A stretch of DNA of 64,000 nucleotides from contig NZ_CP012700.1 in assembly GCF_001307295.1 (NCBI RefSeq), positions 1,925,001 to 1,989,000 on the forward strand, in the 5' to 3' direction. The notes under the pieces are model-generated. The model saw only the letters and a list, made by a program, of their open reading frames with translations, ran no database searches and was not told where the DNA came from. Below are positions 29,170 through 39,246 of the stretch, piece by piece (position 1 is the stretch's first letter; each line of letters opens with the position of its first letter). The position numbers and the translations under genes were made by a program. This DNA is from Sphingopyxis macrogoltabida (lineage in GTDB: Bacteria > Pseudomonadota > Alphaproteobacteria > Sphingomonadales > Sphingomonadaceae).

Positions 29170-30455
29170 TCGGCCGCCTCCAGCGCGCCATTCTCGCGGA
29201 TGCGGCGTTCGATTTCGGGGCGGAAATGCTTGATCAGGCCCTGGATCGGCCACGCCGCGGCATCGCCGAGCGCGCAGATCGTGTGGCCTTCGACCTGCTT
29301 GGTCACATCGTATAGCGTGTCGATTTCGCTGATGTCGGCGTCGCCGGTGCGCAGCCGCTCCATCACGCGCCACATCCAGCCGGTGCCTTCGCGGCACGGC
29401 GTGCACTGGCCGCAGCTTTCATGCTTGTAGAAATAGCTGATGCGGCTGATCGCCTGAACGACGTCGGTCGACTTGTCCATCACGATCGCGGCGGCGGTGC
29501 CGAGGCCCGAACCGACGGCCTTCAGCCCGTCGAAATCCATCGGCGCGTCCATGATTTCGGCTGCGGGAACGAGCGGCACCGACGAACCGCCCGGGATCAC
29601 CGCGAGCAGATTGTCCCAGCCGCCGCGAATGCCGCCGCAATGCTTGTCGATCAGTTCGCGGAAGGTGATGCCCATCTCTTCCTCGACGACGCACGGGCGC
29701 TCGACATGGCCCGAGATCTGGAAGAGCTTGGTGCCCTTGTTATTCTCGCGCCCGAAACTTGCGAACCACGGCGCGCCTCGGCGCAGGATCGTCGGGACGA
29801 CCGCGATCGATTCCACGTTGTTCACCGTCGTCGGGCAACCATAAAGGCCAGCGCCCGCCGGGAACGGGGGTTTCAGCCGCGGCTGGCCCTTCTTGCCCTC
29901 AAGGCTTTCGATCATCGCGGTTTCTTCGCCGCAGATATAGGCGCCGGCGCCGCGATGGACGAAGACGTCGAAATCATAACCCGACTTGGCGGCATTCTTG
30001 CCGAGCAGCCCGGCGTCATACGCCTCCTGCACCGCCGCGAACAACGTCTCGGCCTCGCGGATAAACTCGCCGCGGATATAGATATACGCCGCACGCGCGC
30101 GCATCGCATAGCCCGCGATGAGCGCGCCTTCGATCAGCTTGTGCGGATCGTGGCGGATGATCTCGCGGTCCTTGCACGAGCCGGGCTCGGATTCGTCGGC
30201 GTTGATGACGAGGAAGCTCGGGCGGTCGGCGCGCGGCTCCTTCGGCATGAAGCTCCACTTGAGCCCCGTCGGGAAGCCCGCGCCGCCGCGGCCGCGCAGG
30301 CCCGACGCCTTGATCTCCTCGATGATCGCGTCCTGGCCGCGCTTCATCAGGTCTTTCGTCTTGTCCCAATCGCCGCGCGCCTGCGCGGATTTGAGGTTCC
30401 ACGGCTGGAAGCCGTAGAGATTGGTGAAGATGCGATCCTTGTCGGCAAGGCTCAT
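29166..30455 (-). CDS. nuoF: NADH-quinone oxidoreductase subunit F
   Basis: The NADH- and FMN-binding subunit with [4Fe-4S] cluster N3. It has 429 residues. [15 protein letters not shown] is the nucleotide loop, [20 protein letters not shown] the FMN/NADH region, and [15 protein letters not shown] plus a later Cys (TICALGDA) bind the cluster. Confidence 0.97.
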   Translation of the reverse strand: MSLADKDRIFTNLYGFQPWNLKSAQARGDWDKTKDLMKRGQDAIIEEIKASGLRGRGGAGFPTGLKWSFMPKEPRADRPSFLVINADESEPGSCKDREIIRHDPHKLIEGALIAGYAMRARAAYIYIRGEFIREAETLFAAVQEAYDAGLLGKNAAKSGYDFDVFVHRGAGAYICGEETAMIESLEGKKGQPRLKPPFPAGAGLYGCPTTVNNVESIAVVPTILRRGAPWFASFGRENNKGTKLFQISGHVERPCVVEEEMGITFRELIDKHCGGIRGGWDNLLAVIPGGSSVPLVPAAEIMDAPMDFDGLKAVGSGLGTAAAIVMDKSTDVVQAISRISYFYKHESCGQCTPCREGTGWMWRVMERLRTGDADISEIDTLYDVTKQVEGHTICALGDAAAWPIQGLIKHFRPEIERRIRENGALEAAE

Positions 30456-30470
30456 GCGACATCTCCCAGC

Positions 30471-30575
30471 TCGTCACCCTGAACTTGTTTCAGGGTCCAT
30501 GGCCCGACCGTTCCACAAGCGCCGCGCCGAACGAGAGCACTGACCATGGATGCTGAAACAAGTTCAGCATGACGA
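30471..30575. repeat. REP-like palindrome (GAACTTGTTTCAG type) between nuoE and nuoF
   Basis: Imperfect inverted arms at 30471-30502 and 30544-30575, 32 bases each, surround a 41-base centre. They fill most of the 142-base gap between nuoE and nuoF, the largest gap inside the operon. Confidence 0.85.
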
Positions 30576-30597
30576 AGAAATGAAGCGTGGCTCATGC

Positions 30598-31266
30598 TCA
30601 CCACTCCTTCCGGTAATCATGGTTGGCCTTGACCATTTCCTTCAGCGTGGTCGGGCCGCCTTCGGGCTCGCTCGTGTGACGCTTCGGGTTCTGGGGGCCG
30701 GTCTTGGGCTGCTTGCCCGCCGCGAGATCGTCGAGGATGCGCGACATGCTGTCGAAATCGAGGTCCTCATAATTATCGTCGTTGATCTGGACCATCGGCG
30801 CGTTGGTGCAGGTGCCCATGCACTCGACCTCGGTCAGCGTGAACAGGCCGTCGGGCGTCGTCTTGCCCTTCACCATGCCGCGGTTCTTGCACGCGGCCAT
30901 CACATCGTCCGACCCGCGCAGCAGGCACGGCGTCGTCCCGCACACCTGGACGTGATAGCGACCGACCGGGACGAGATTGTACATGGTGTAGAAAGTCGCG
31001 ACCTCATAGGCGCGCATGAACGGCATATCGAGCTCAGCCGCGACATATTCGATCACCGGCACGGGCAGCCAGCCCTGCGTGCCCGTCTCAGCGCCGACCT
31101 GACGCTGCGCGAGGTCGAGCAGCGGCATCACCGCCGAACGCTGGCGCCCCGCGGGATAGCGCGCGATGACCGCCTTCGCCTTCTCGGCATTTTCGGCCGT
31201 CCACGCAAAAGCGCCCCAGCGCGCGCGGGTTTCGGCTTCATCGGGGATTTGGGGTGCGTCAGCCAT
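30598..31266 (-). CDS. nuoE: NADH-quinone oxidoreductase subunit E
   Basis: A 222-residue thioredoxin-like [2Fe-2S] subunit (cluster N1a). The four cysteines lie in VCGTTPCLLRG and ECMGTCTNAPMVQIN. The C-terminal 50 residues are a variable polar extension (KQPKTGPQNPKRHTSEPEGG). The ATG at 31266 lies 8 bases inside the upstream membrane-protein gene, so the two are coupled. Confidence 0.96.
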   Translation of the reverse strand: MADAPQIPDEAETRARWGAFAWTAENAEKAKAVIARYPAGRQRSAVMPLLDLAQRQVGAETGTQGWLPVPVIEYVAAELDMPFMRAYEVATFYTMYNLVPVGRYHVQVCGTTPCLLRGSDDVMAACKNRGMVKGKTTPDGLFTLTEVECMGTCTNAPMVQINDDNYEDLDFDSMSRILDDLAAGKQPKTGPQNPKRHTSEPEGGPTTLKEMVKANHDYRKEW

Positions 31267-31561
31267 TTGCTGTAATCTTTCCGGCGTAGAATGTCTTTTC
31301 GGCCTGCGCCAAGCGCTGCCTCCGCCTCCGGAAATAAAGGCCCGAGGCAGACAAAAGCAAAATTGCAGCCAAATTTTGCAGCCAAACGCTCAACTGCAAT
31401 CGCTCAAACGCAACAATTTGCCAGATGACGGTTCCGGCGATGACGAAAGCAAATGCCAACGCGGCAAATTCCGGCAACGCCGACGGTGCCGGTTTCGGCG
31501 CACGCCCAAACCGGACGTCTTCGGTGTGTACGAGGTTCCAGTATCGGGGAAGCCGACTCAC
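31259..31561 (-). CDS. small two-helix membrane protein inserted between nuoD and nuoE
   Basis: A 100-residue protein with two hydrophobic helices ([20 protein letters not shown] and [20 protein letters not shown]) and a basic C-terminal stretch RRRRQRLAQ, consistent with a cytoplasmic tail. I do not recognise the family. The GTG at 31561 overlaps the nuoD TGA by 4 bases and its end overlaps nuoE by 8 bases. It is therefore embedded in the complex I operon and may be a membrane or assembly partner. Confidence 0.8.
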   Translation of the reverse strand: MSRLPRYWNLVHTEDVRFGRAPKPAPSALPEFAALAFAFVIAGTVIWQIVAFERLQLSVWLQNLAAILLLSASGLYFRRRRQRLAQAEKTFYAGKITANG

Positions 31562-32814
31562 CGGTCACACTCCCCGAACACCACGTCGATCGCGCCGATG
31601 ATTGCAGTCGTATCCGCGAGCATGTGGCCCTTCGACATCATGTCCATCGCCTGCAGATGCGAAAACGCCGTCGGGCGGATCTTGCAGCGGTACGGTTTGT
31701 TGGTGCCGTCGCTGACCAGATAGACGCCGAACTCGCCCTTCGGGCTTTCGGTCGCCACATAAACCTCGCCCGCGGGGACGTGGAAGCCCTCGGTATAGAG
31801 CTTGAAGTGATGGATCAGCGATTCCATCGACTGCTTCATCTCGCCGCGCTTCGGCGGCACGACCTTGCGGTCGAGGCTGGCGATCGGACCGGCGGGCATC
31901 TCGTTGATGCATTGCAGGATGATCCGCGCCGACTGATAGACTTCCTGCACGCGGACCATGAAGCGGTCGTAGCAGTCGCCGCGCGTGCCGACGGGAATGT
32001 CGAAGTTCATCTTGGCATAGGCGTCATAGGGCTGCGACTTGCGCAGATCCCATGCGATGCCGCTGCCGCGGATCATCGGGCCCGAAAAGCCCCAGGCCAG
32101 CGCATCTTCCTTGCTCACCGTCGCGATATCGACGTTGCGCTGCTTGAAGATGCGGTTGTCGATGACCAGACTCATCGCGTCGCCGAACAGCTTCGGCAGC
32201 CGCTTTTCGCACCATTCGCCGATGTCGTAGAGCAGCTTTTCGGGGACGTCCTGATGGACGCCGCCGGGCCGGAAATAGGCCGAGTGCATCCGCGCGCCCG
32301 ACGCGCGCTCGAAGAAGTTCAGGCAATCCTCGCGCAGCTCGAACACCCACAGGTTCGGCGTCATTGCGCCGACGTCCATGACGTGCGACCCGATATTGAG
32401 CATATGGTTGCAGATGCGCGTCAGCTCGGCGAACAAAGTCCGCAGATATTGCGCGCGATCGGGCACCTCGAGGTCGAGCAATTTCTCGATCGCGAGGACA
32501 TAGCTATGCTCCATGCCGAGCGGCGAGCAATAGTCGAGCCGGTCGAAATAGGGCAAAGCCTGCAGATAGGTCTTGTACTCGATCAGCTTTTCGGTGCCGC
32601 GGTGGAGCAGCCCGACGTGCGGATCGACACGCTCGATGATCTCGCCGTCGAGCTCCATCACCATGCGGAGCACGCCATGCGCCGCGGGATGCTGCGGGCC
32701 GAAGTTGATCGTATAGTTGGTGACGACCTGATCGCCGGCGGTATCCGCCGTATCGACCGGATAGCCCTCGAACATGTCGCTGCCGTGGTGCTTCACATAA
32801 GGAGAGTCGGTCAT
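31558..32814 (-). CDS. nuoD: NADH-quinone oxidoreductase subunit D
   Basis: A 418-residue 49-kDa-type subunit lining the quinone site. [20 protein letters not shown] near the N-terminus carries the quinone-site His, and the hydrogenase-like [13 protein letters not shown] and [18 protein letters not shown] segments follow. The start overlaps the nuoC stop by 4 bases. Confidence 0.97.
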   Translation of the reverse strand: MTDSPYVKHHGSDMFEGYPVDTADTAGDQVVTNYTINFGPQHPAAHGVLRMVMELDGEIIERVDPHVGLLHRGTEKLIEYKTYLQALPYFDRLDYCSPLGMEHSYVLAIEKLLDLEVPDRAQYLRTLFAELTRICNHMLNIGSHVMDVGAMTPNLWVFELREDCLNFFERASGARMHSAYFRPGGVHQDVPEKLLYDIGEWCEKRLPKLFGDAMSLVIDNRIFKQRNVDIATVSKEDALAWGFSGPMIRGSGIAWDLRKSQPYDAYAKMNFDIPVGTRGDCYDRFMVRVQEVYQSARIILQCINEMPAGPIASLDRKVVPPKRGEMKQSMESLIHHFKLYTEGFHVPAGEVYVATESPKGEFGVYLVSDGTNKPYRCKIRPTAFSHLQAMDMMSKGHMLADTTAIIGAIDVVFGECDR

Positions 32815-33725
32815 GCGTCACCTCCATCGTCCTTGGCCGTCCTCGGCTTGCGCGGCGCGCGCGGTTTGGCGGGCGCTTTCTCGGCCTTGGCGATCGCGGG
32901 CGTTTTGGCGGCCTTGGTCGCCGGCTTTGCCTTCGCGCCGTCATGGCTCGTCTTGGCGGCCTTCAGATTGGTTTTCGCCCCTGCCCCGGTATCGGCCGGC
33001 TTTTCGGTCGTCTTCGGGGTCGGCGGCGGGGGCGCCTTCGCTTTGTCGTCGGCCTTCTTGACCTCGGCGGCGGTCAGCGGCGTCGGCGCGCCCTTGCCCG
33101 GCGCTTCGCCGGTGCCGCCGGCCTTTTCGTCGCCGGGCAGCACATAGTCGGCGCCTTCCCACGGGCTCAGGAAGTCGAAATTGCGGAAATCCTGCGCCAG
33201 CTTCACCGGCTCATAGACAACGCGCTTGTCCTCTTCGCTGTACCGGAGCTCGATATAGCCGGTGAGCGGGAAGTCCTTGCGCTGCGGATGCCCCTGGAAA
33301 CCATAGTCGGTCAGGATGCGGCGGAGGTCGGGGTTGCCCGCGAACAGCACGCCGTACATGTCGAACACTTCGCGTTCGAGCCAGCCGGCGACCGGCCAGA
33401 CCGGCACGATGCTCGGCACCGGCGTCGCTTCGTCGGTGCAGACGCGCACGCGCAGGCGGTGATTCTTCGTCACGCTGAGCAGGTGATAGACGACCTCGAA
33501 ACGCTCGGCGCGTTCGGGATAGTCGACCCCGGCGATTTCCATCAGCGACTGATATTCGAGATTGTCGCGCAGCGCGATCATCACGCCGGCCACCGCTTCG
33601 CGGCGCACCGTGATGCTGTCCTCGCCGACCGTGAAGACATGCTCGATCAGGTCGGTGCCGAGCAGCTTTTCCAGCGCAGCGCCAATGCCCTCGCGGGGCG
33701 CGATCAGGGGAGCGGGACTGGCCAT
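32811..33725 (-). CDS. nuoC: NADH-quinone oxidoreductase subunit C with basic C-terminal extension
   Basis: A 30-kDa-type peripheral subunit. The conserved domain ends in [20 protein letters not shown] and [20 protein letters not shown] (residues about 117-160). The core closes near residue 198. The remaining 100 or so residues are low-complexity and rich in Ala, Lys and Pro ([20 protein letters not shown]), resembling histone H1 tails and absent from a standard NuoC of about 200 residues. It starts one base before the nuoB stop (TGATG). Confidence 0.95.
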   Translation of the reverse strand: MASPAPLIAPREGIGAALEKLLGTDLIEHVFTVGEDSITVRREAVAGVMIALRDNLEYQSLMEIAGVDYPERAERFEVVYHLLSVTKNHRLRVRVCTDEATPVPSIVPVWPVAGWLEREVFDMYGVLFAGNPDLRRILTDYGFQGHPQRKDFPLTGYIELRYSEEDKRVVYEPVKLAQDFRNFDFLSPWEGADYVLPGDEKAGGTGEAPGKGAPTPLTAAEVKKADDKAKAPPPPTPKTTEKPADTGAGAKTNLKAAKTSHDGAKAKPATKAAKTPAIAKAEKAPAKPRAPRKPRTAKDDGGDA

Positions 33726-34279
33726 CAGCGTTCGATCGTCCCGGTGCGGCGGATCTTCCGCTGCAACTGCATCACGCCGTACAGCAGGGCCTCGGCGGTC
33801 GGCGGGCAGCCGGGGACATAGATGTCCACGGGCACGATGCGATCGCAGCCGCGCACCACCGAATAGCTGTAGTGATAATAACCGCCGCCATTGGCACAGC
33901 TACCCATCGAAATGACATATTTCGGGTTCGACATCTGGTCGTAAACCCGGCGCAGCGCCGGTGCCATCTTGTTGCACAGCGTCCCCGCGACGATCATCAC
34001 GTCGGACTGGCGCGGCGATGCGCGCGGCGCGGCGCCGAAGCGCTCCATGTCATAGCGCGGCATGTTGACGTGGATCATCTCGACCGCGCAGCATGCGAGG
34101 CCGAAGGTCATCCACCACAGCGAACCGGTCCGCGCCCAGTTGAACAAGTCCTCGGTCGAGGTGACGAGAAAGCCCTTGTCGCCGACTTCGCTATTGAGGT
34201 CGTCGAAGAAGTTCTGGTCCGGGTTCGTACCGGGCGCAACCGGCATCTGGCCGGGCATGATGATGCTGGAAGTGCTCAT
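33725..34279 (-). CDS. nuoB: NADH-quinone oxidoreductase subunit B
   Basis: A 184-residue subunit carrying cluster N2, the last electron carrier before quinone. The tandem cysteines are in [10 protein letters not shown], with further ligands in [13 protein letters not shown] and [13 protein letters not shown]. The ATG at 34279 overlaps the nuoA stop by 4 bases. Confidence 0.97.
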   Translation of the reverse strand: MSTSSIIMPGQMPVAPGTNPDQNFFDDLNSEVGDKGFLVTSTEDLFNWARTGSLWWMTFGLACCAVEMIHVNMPRYDMERFGAAPRASPRQSDVMIVAGTLCNKMAPALRRVYDQMSNPKYVISMGSCANGGGYYHYSYSVVRGCDRIVPVDIYVPGCPPTAEALLYGVMQLQRKIRRTGTIER

Positions 34280-34650
34280 TCCCAATCCAACGCGCCTTTT
34301 TTCCACGCGTACACAAGGCCGAGCGTGAGTTCGGCGAGGAAAATCATCATCGTGGCCCAACCGGCCCAGCCGATCTCCTCGAGGCTGACCGCCCACGGGA
34401 AGAGGAAGGCCGCTTCGAGGTCGAAGATGATGAAGAGGATCGCGACAAGATAGAAGCGCACGTCGAACTGGCTGCGCGCATCCTCGAACGCGGGAAAGCC
34501 GCATTCATATTCGGTGAGCTTCGCCGGATCGGGCTGGTGCGCACCGGTCAGACGGGCGACGCCCATCGGCAGAAAAACGAAGGCCGCCGACAATCCGACC
34601 GCAATGGCCAGAAAGATCAGGATCGGCAAATATTGCGTCAGGTCGACCAT
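34276..34650 (-). CDS. nuoA: NADH-quinone oxidoreductase subunit A
   Basis: A 124-residue subunit with three membrane helices. The conserved loop [20 protein letters not shown] contains the Cys switch loop near the quinone site, and [18 protein letters not shown] follows. It is the first gene of the operon. Its promoter should lie in the 221-base gap 34651-34871 shared with the divergent YbjN gene; no convincing -35/-10 pair stands out by eye. Confidence 0.96.
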   Translation of the reverse strand: MVDLTQYLPILIFLAIAVGLSAAFVFLPMGVARLTGAHQPDPAKLTEYECGFPAFEDARSQFDVRFYLVAILFIIFDLEAAFLFPWAVSLEEIGWAGWATMMIFLAELTLGLVYAWKKGALDWE

Positions 34651-34871
34651 GGGGGCGCGCAGTCCTGTGTTGCTGACGCTCTTGTGGCGCCGTTCTTGCG
34701 GGGCGCTTTAGGCCAGCAAGTCGCACCTCGCAAGCGCTGCGGGCGCGAAATTCGCATCATTATGATCAAAAGCACAGGAGCGGGTGGCGGCGGGCGCTAT
34801 CGCTGTGTTACGCCTCGCGCAGGGGTCGGCCTTCCGGGCAACCAGCGCCCGGCTTCGAATGGGGAGTTTTC

Positions 34872-35354
34872 ATGCAAAAACATATCTTGCGGACGGCACT
34901 GGCACTGGGCGCAGCAAGCGCGATCGCGGCGACTCCGGCGCGGGCGGAACTGGTCAACGCCCAGAACCCGGCGACGATTAAGACGATCCTCGAGTCGCAG
35001 GGCTGGCCCGCAACGCTGATCCAGAAGGACGGCGACGATCCCTATATCGAAAGCAGCCGCAACGACATGAAGTTCCTGGTGATCTTCATGAACTGCACCG
35101 ACAACAAACGGTGCAAGACGATCCAATATTATATGGGCTTCAACGACGCGAAGGACCTCGCGCTGACCCGGCTCAACCAGTGGAACAAGGACAAGCGCTT
35201 TGCCCGCGCCTACAAGGACGATGAAGGCGATCCGGTGCTCGAAATGGACGTCGATCTCGACTTCGCCGGCATCCCGCGCGAGAATGTCGGCGAAAGCCTC
35301 AACACCTGGGCATCGCTGATGGACAGCTTCCGCGAGTTTGTTTTCGAGAAGTAA
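34872..35354 (+). CDS. YbjN domain protein, exported
   Basis: A 160-residue protein with a signal peptide (LRTALALGAASAIAATPARA, cleavage near residue 25). A YbjN/type III chaperone-like alpha-beta domain follows: PATIKTILESQGWPATLIQK, KFLVIFMNCTDNKRCKTIQY, NQWNKDKRFARAYKDDEGDP, and an LDFAGIPRENVGESLNTW tail. Two cysteines (NCTDNKRC) could pair in the periplasm. GGGGAG precedes the ATG. It is divergent from nuoA and followed by a REP-like palindrome. Confidence 0.85.
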   Translation: MQKHILRTALALGAASAIAATPARAELVNAQNPATIKTILESQGWPATLIQKDGDDPYIESSRNDMKFLVIFMNCTDNKRCKTIQYYMGFNDAKDLALTRLNQWNKDKRFARAYKDDEGDPVLEMDVDLDFAGIPRENVGESLNTWASLMDSFREFVFEK

Positions 35355-35395
35355 GTCCGGCGTGCCGCTCGAACGAAACGAGCCCTCACTCTTTC

Positions 35396-35470
35396 TCGTC
35401 ACCCCGGACTTGATCCGGGGTCCATGACTTCAACGCCACGATGGATGCCGGATCAAGTCCGGCATGACGA
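35396..35470. repeat. REP-like palindrome (CACCCCGGACTTGATCCGG type)
   Basis: Thirty-base inverted arms with few mismatches at 35396-35425 and 35441-35470. It has the same core as the element at 26.4 kb and lies between convergent genes. Confidence 0.87.
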
Positions 35471-35478
35471 CAGAGGGT

Positions 35479-36297
35479 TCACGCGTTGCGCAGTGCGCCC
35501 GCCACCAGCTTCTGCAGCTTCGAGTGCACGGCGCCGCTGCCGGCGATATATTCGCTGCGCTCGATCGCGCGGTCGCCGCCGCGATAATCGCTGACGAAAC
35601 CGCCGGCTTCGCGCACCAGCAGCATGCCCGCCGCGACGTCCCAGACCTGAAGGTCGCTTTCCCAGAAGCCGTCATAGCGGCCCGCCGCGACCCATGCGAG
35701 GTCGAGGCTGGCAGCGCCGAAACGGCGGATGCCCGCAACCTCGGGGGCGACCGCGCCGAAAATGCGGCTCCACTGCGCCATATTGCCATGCCCCATATAG
35801 GGGATGCCGGTGGCGATCAGGCATTCGTTGAGGTGGCGGCGCGACGACACCCGCAGGCGCCGGTCGTGCAGCCAGGCGCCGCGGCCGCGCTCGGCCCAAT
35901 AGCTTTCATCGGTCACCGGCTGGTAGATCAGCGCGGAGGTGACATCGCCCCAGCCGCCGCCGGGCTTCGGCTCCTGCACCGCGATCGAGATCGCGAAATG
36001 CGGGATGGCGTGCAGGAAGTTCGACGTGCCGTCGAGCGGGTCGATGATGAAGCGCGGCTTGCCTGGTTCGCCTTCGATCACCCCGCCCTCTTCGAGCACG
36101 AAGCCCCAGCCCGGGCGGTCGCGGGTCAGCTCGTCGTACAGCGTCCGCTCGGCGGCCTGATCGGCCTTCGACACGAAGTCGGCCGGACCCTTTTGCGAGA
36201 CCTGCAAATGCTCGATCTCGCCGAAGTCGCGGCGCAGCTTCGTGCCCGCCTTGCGCGCGGCGCGTTCCATGACGGTGATGATGCCCGATACGGCCAT
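35479..36297 (-). CDS. inositol monophosphatase family phosphatase
   Basis: A 272-residue SuhB-like protein. The metal motifs are complete: FVLEEGG (Glu), FIIDPLDGTSNFLHAIPHF (Asp cluster), and DLQVWDVAAGMLLVREAGG near the C-terminus. Family members remove phosphate from inositol-1-phosphate or related sugars, and some act in rRNA antitermination. The ATG at 36297 fits family starts. It lies 41 bases downstream of efp on the same strand. Confidence 0.92.
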   Translation of the reverse strand: MAVSGIITVMERAARKAGTKLRRDFGEIEHLQVSQKGPADFVSKADQAAERTLYDELTRDRPGWGFVLEEGGVIEGEPGKPRFIIDPLDGTSNFLHAIPHFAISIAVQEPKPGGGWGDVTSALIYQPVTDESYWAERGRGAWLHDRRLRVSSRRHLNECLIATGIPYMGHGNMAQWSRIFGAVAPEVAGIRRFGAASLDLAWVAAGRYDGFWESDLQVWDVAAGMLLVREAGGFVSDYRGGDRAIERSEYIAGSGAVHSKLQKLVAGALRNA

Positions 36298-36338
36298 GTC
36301 AAATCTCCACCCGCCCGAATTGCGGGCGGTGATTTCAG

Positions 36339-36902
36339 TTAGTCGGCGCGGCGAACATATTCGCGGTCGTACACATGCACGACGATGCGGGTACCGCTGG
36401 TGATGTGCGGCGGCACCATCACGCGCACGCCATTGTCGAGGATCGCGGGCTTGTACGACGACGACGCCGTCTGGCCCTTCACCACCGCGTCGGCCTCGAC
36501 GATCGTCGCTTCGATCGTTTCGGGGAGTTCGACCGAGATCGGACGTTCTTCCCAAAGCTCGAGCACGACATCCATGCCGTCCTGCAGGAACTCGTGCGCC
36601 TCGCCGACGACATCCTTGCCGATGTTGATCTGTTCGAAGCTGTCCTTGTCCATGAACACCAGATCGTCGCCCTCGGCATAGAGGAACTGGAAATCCTTGG
36701 TGTCGAGGCGGACCTTTTCGACCGTGTCGGCGCTGCGGAAACGGTTGTTGAGCTTGCGCCCGTCGATCAGATTCTTGGCTTCGACCTGCATGTAGGCGCC
36801 GCCCTTGCCCGGCTGGGTGTGCTGGATCTTGGTGACCTTCCAGATGCCGCCTTCATATTCGATAATATTGCCGGGACGGATTTCAACGCCGGTGATTTTC
36901 AT
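36339..36902 (-). CDS. efp: elongation factor P
   Basis: Rescues ribosomes stalled at polyproline stretches. It is a 187-residue three-domain protein. The modification-loop lysine is Lys33 in [11 protein letters not shown], and the C-terminal [15 protein letters not shown] ends domain III. The ATG at 36902 (MKITGVEI) is preferred over a GTG three codons upstream. The enzyme that modifies Lys33 is not in this window. Confidence 0.96.
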   Translation of the reverse strand: MKITGVEIRPGNIIEYEGGIWKVTKIQHTQPGKGGAYMQVEAKNLIDGRKLNNRFRSADTVEKVRLDTKDFQFLYAEGDDLVFMDKDSFEQINIGKDVVGEAHEFLQDGMDVVLELWEERPISVELPETIEATIVEADAVVKGQTASSSYKPAILDNGVRVMVPPHITSGTRIVVHVYDREYVRRAD

Positions 36903-37012
36903 CGCGCACACTCGCTACACAAGGATGGAAAGAGCCGCCGGCACGCATCCGCATGCCGGTCACAGGAGCGCGCCTTTAGCCGCGCCGGCGGCGAAGGGCA
37001 AGCGGTGCATGG

Positions 37013-38971
37013 CTACACCGTCGTCGTGACCGCCTTGCGCGTCCGCGCATAGCTGAGCGCGATCAGCCCCGCGAACAGGCCAAGGCCGACGAAGATCGAC
37101 GGTATCTGAAAACCGTCGCCGACCACGGCCAGCGGCGCGTCGCTGTCGGTCGCATAGACGAGGCCGGCATAGAAGACACCGAACAGGCTTTCGCCGACGA
37201 TCAGCCCCGTCGCGGTCAACACGCCCATGCGATGGGCAAAGCCGGGATTGGCGCGGCCTTCGGCCCAGCGATCATAGAACCAGCCGAGGACGGCGCCGAC
37301 CACCACCGGCAGGATGACCGCCATCGGCAGATAGATCCCGATCCCGATCGCGAGCGGCGGCAGCCGCAGCTTGCCCGCGCGGCCCAGCAATTCGTCGACA
37401 AGGATGAAACCGACGCCCGCCAGCGCGCCGTAGCCGAGCATCGTCCAGTTGAGATCGCCGCCGAGCACGCCCTTCGCCAACGACGAAATCAGCCCCGCCT
37501 GCGGCGCCGCGAGGGCATTGGGGCCTGCGCCCGGCACACCGACGAATCCCAGCGTCTCGTTGAGGACGTTGAGCACCGGCGGCACGACGAGCGAGCCGAA
37601 AAAGACGCCGATGATCAGCGCGACCTGCTGTTTCCACGGTGTCGCACCGACGAGCTGACCGGTTTTGAGGTCTTGCAGATTGTCGTTCGAGATCGTCGCG
37701 ATGCCGAACACGACGCCAGTGACGATCAGCGCATAGGCGACCATCGCCGCGCTCGCTTCCTCACCGCCGCCGCGCCCGAGAAGCCCGACGAGCAGCAACG
37801 ACGAGGCGATGATCGCGAGGATGCCGATGCCCGACACCGGCGAGTTCGACGCGCCGATCAGCCCCGCCATATAGCCGGTGACCGACGCGATCATCAGGCC
37901 GATCACCACGACGAAGACCAGCGCACCGGCGACGAGGATCGCCGCCGAACCGGCGAGCGGCCCGCCGGCGAGGATCGACCAGAGCAGCCAGGCGATCGGG
38001 ACAAGCACGAGGAGCGAGCCGCCGAACACCCAGCCGATCGGGATGTCGCGTTCGCCGACCGCGAGCACGGTACCGGCGTGGCGCGCCTTGCTTGCGGCCA
38101 TGGCGGAGCGAATCCCGCCGATCACCGGGCCAGCAATCTTGATCAGCGTCCAGATCGCCGCCACCGCGATCACGCCGGCGCCGAAAAAGCGGACGTCGGA
38201 GCGGAACACCGTATTCGCCAGCGTTTCGGCGTCGCCGCTTCCACCCTGCGTGAGGATCGGCAACAGCACCCACCAGCCGGTGATCAGTCCCACGAGCTGC
38301 GCCATACCGACGGAGAGGCCCACCAGATGGCCGACGCCGACCAGCGCGAAACCCAGTCCGCCCGCAACGCCCGTCGCACCCGCACCGACCGCAAACCATT
38401 TCGACACTTCGCCCGCCGCGACCTTCATCTGCGTCAGCAACGTAAATCCCGCCGCTACAAGGCTGTTCCACAGCAGGGCCGACAGTCCGGCCTTGTTCTC
38501 CGCTGCCCCCTCGGCGCTCGCGGCGCCGACCTGCAGCACTTCGGCGGCGGCGCGACCTTCGGGATAGGGCAGGTCGGCATCGACGACGAGCGCGCGGCGC
38601 AGCGGGACCGAGAAGAGCACACCGAGGATACCGCCGAGCATCGTGATCGCGGTCGTCTCGAGCAGCGGAAAGCCTTGCCAGTAACCGACCATGACCAGCC
38701 CCGGCAGCACGAAGATGATCGCCGCCAGCGTCCCCGCGGCGCTGGCGATCGTCTGGACGATATTATTCTCGAGGATCGTCGACCCGGTCATGAAACGCAG
38801 CAGCGCCATCGAAATGACCGCGGCGGGAATCGAGGTCGCAAAGGTCAGTCCGACCTTCAGCCCCAGATAGACGTTCGCCGCGGTGAACATCAGCGTCAAT
38901 ATGCCGCCGAGCACGATCGCGCGGAGCGTCAGTTCGCGCATTCCCGTTGTCGGCTTGCTGGCTTCGGTCAT
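37013..38971 (-). CDS. OPT family oligopeptide transporter
   Basis: A 652-residue integral membrane protein with about 15 predicted helices. It begins LTLRAIVLGGILTLMFTAAN and VYLGLKVGLTFATSIPAAVI, typical of bacterial OPT proteins that import peptides or metal-peptide complexes. Further motifs include NNIVQTIASAAGTLAAIIFV and YMAGLIGASNSPVSGIGILA. The ATG at 38971 (MTEASKPTTGMREL) is chosen over a long non-conserved extension; GGAGAG lies upstream. The gene stands alone. Confidence 0.9.
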   Translation of the reverse strand: MTEASKPTTGMRELTLRAIVLGGILTLMFTAANVYLGLKVGLTFATSIPAAVISMALLRFMTGSTILENNIVQTIASAAGTLAAIIFVLPGLVMVGYWQGFPLLETTAITMLGGILGVLFSVPLRRALVVDADLPYPEGRAAAEVLQVGAASAEGAAENKAGLSALLWNSLVAAGFTLLTQMKVAAGEVSKWFAVGAGATGVAGGLGFALVGVGHLVGLSVGMAQLVGLITGWWVLLPILTQGGSGDAETLANTVFRSDVRFFGAGVIAVAAIWTLIKIAGPVIGGIRSAMAASKARHAGTVLAVGERDIPIGWVFGGSLLVLVPIAWLLWSILAGGPLAGSAAILVAGALVFVVVIGLMIASVTGYMAGLIGASNSPVSGIGILAIIASSLLLVGLLGRGGGEEASAAMVAYALIVTGVVFGIATISNDNLQDLKTGQLVGATPWKQQVALIIGVFFGSLVVPPVLNVLNETLGFVGVPGAGPNALAAPQAGLISSLAKGVLGGDLNWTMLGYGALAGVGFILVDELLGRAGKLRLPPLAIGIGIYLPMAVILPVVVGAVLGWFYDRWAEGRANPGFAHRMGVLTATGLIVGESLFGVFYAGLVYATDSDAPLAVVGDGFQIPSIFVGLGLFAGLIALSYARTRKAVTTTV

Positions 38972-39072
38972 CGGTTCTCTCCCCGTCCGCTGTCTTGCGG
39001 GGCCCCGCGCCCGACGCAAGCGAAAAGGCGACGAAGCGATGCCGTTTTGACGCATCGATCCAATCCAGTCGC

Positions 39073-39246
39073 ATGAAAAGCTGCGATTCCATCGACATGA
39101 CACACATCCATCTCGCCGATCGCAACGACAAAAGGCCGCGCAAGCCGCTGCGCCCCGTGCTGGCCGCCGGCCTGTTCGGCTGGCGCAAACCGCAAGCCTC
39201 GAACGAAGACGACCGCAAGGACGGCGCCGCGCCCGGCGCGCGCTAG
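39073..39246 (+). CDS. possible small basic protein, 57 aa
   Basis: A short frame (MKSCDSIDMTHIHLADRNDK, then a proline/arginine-rich part with AAGLFGWRKP) lies divergently from the OPT gene and ends convergently with the M23 gene. There is no good ribosome binding site. It may be a real small protein or chance; an internal ATG at 39097 is possible. Confidence 0.25.
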   Translation: MKSCDSIDMTHIHLADRNDKRPRKPLRPVLAAGLFGWRKPQASNEDDRKDGAAPGAR

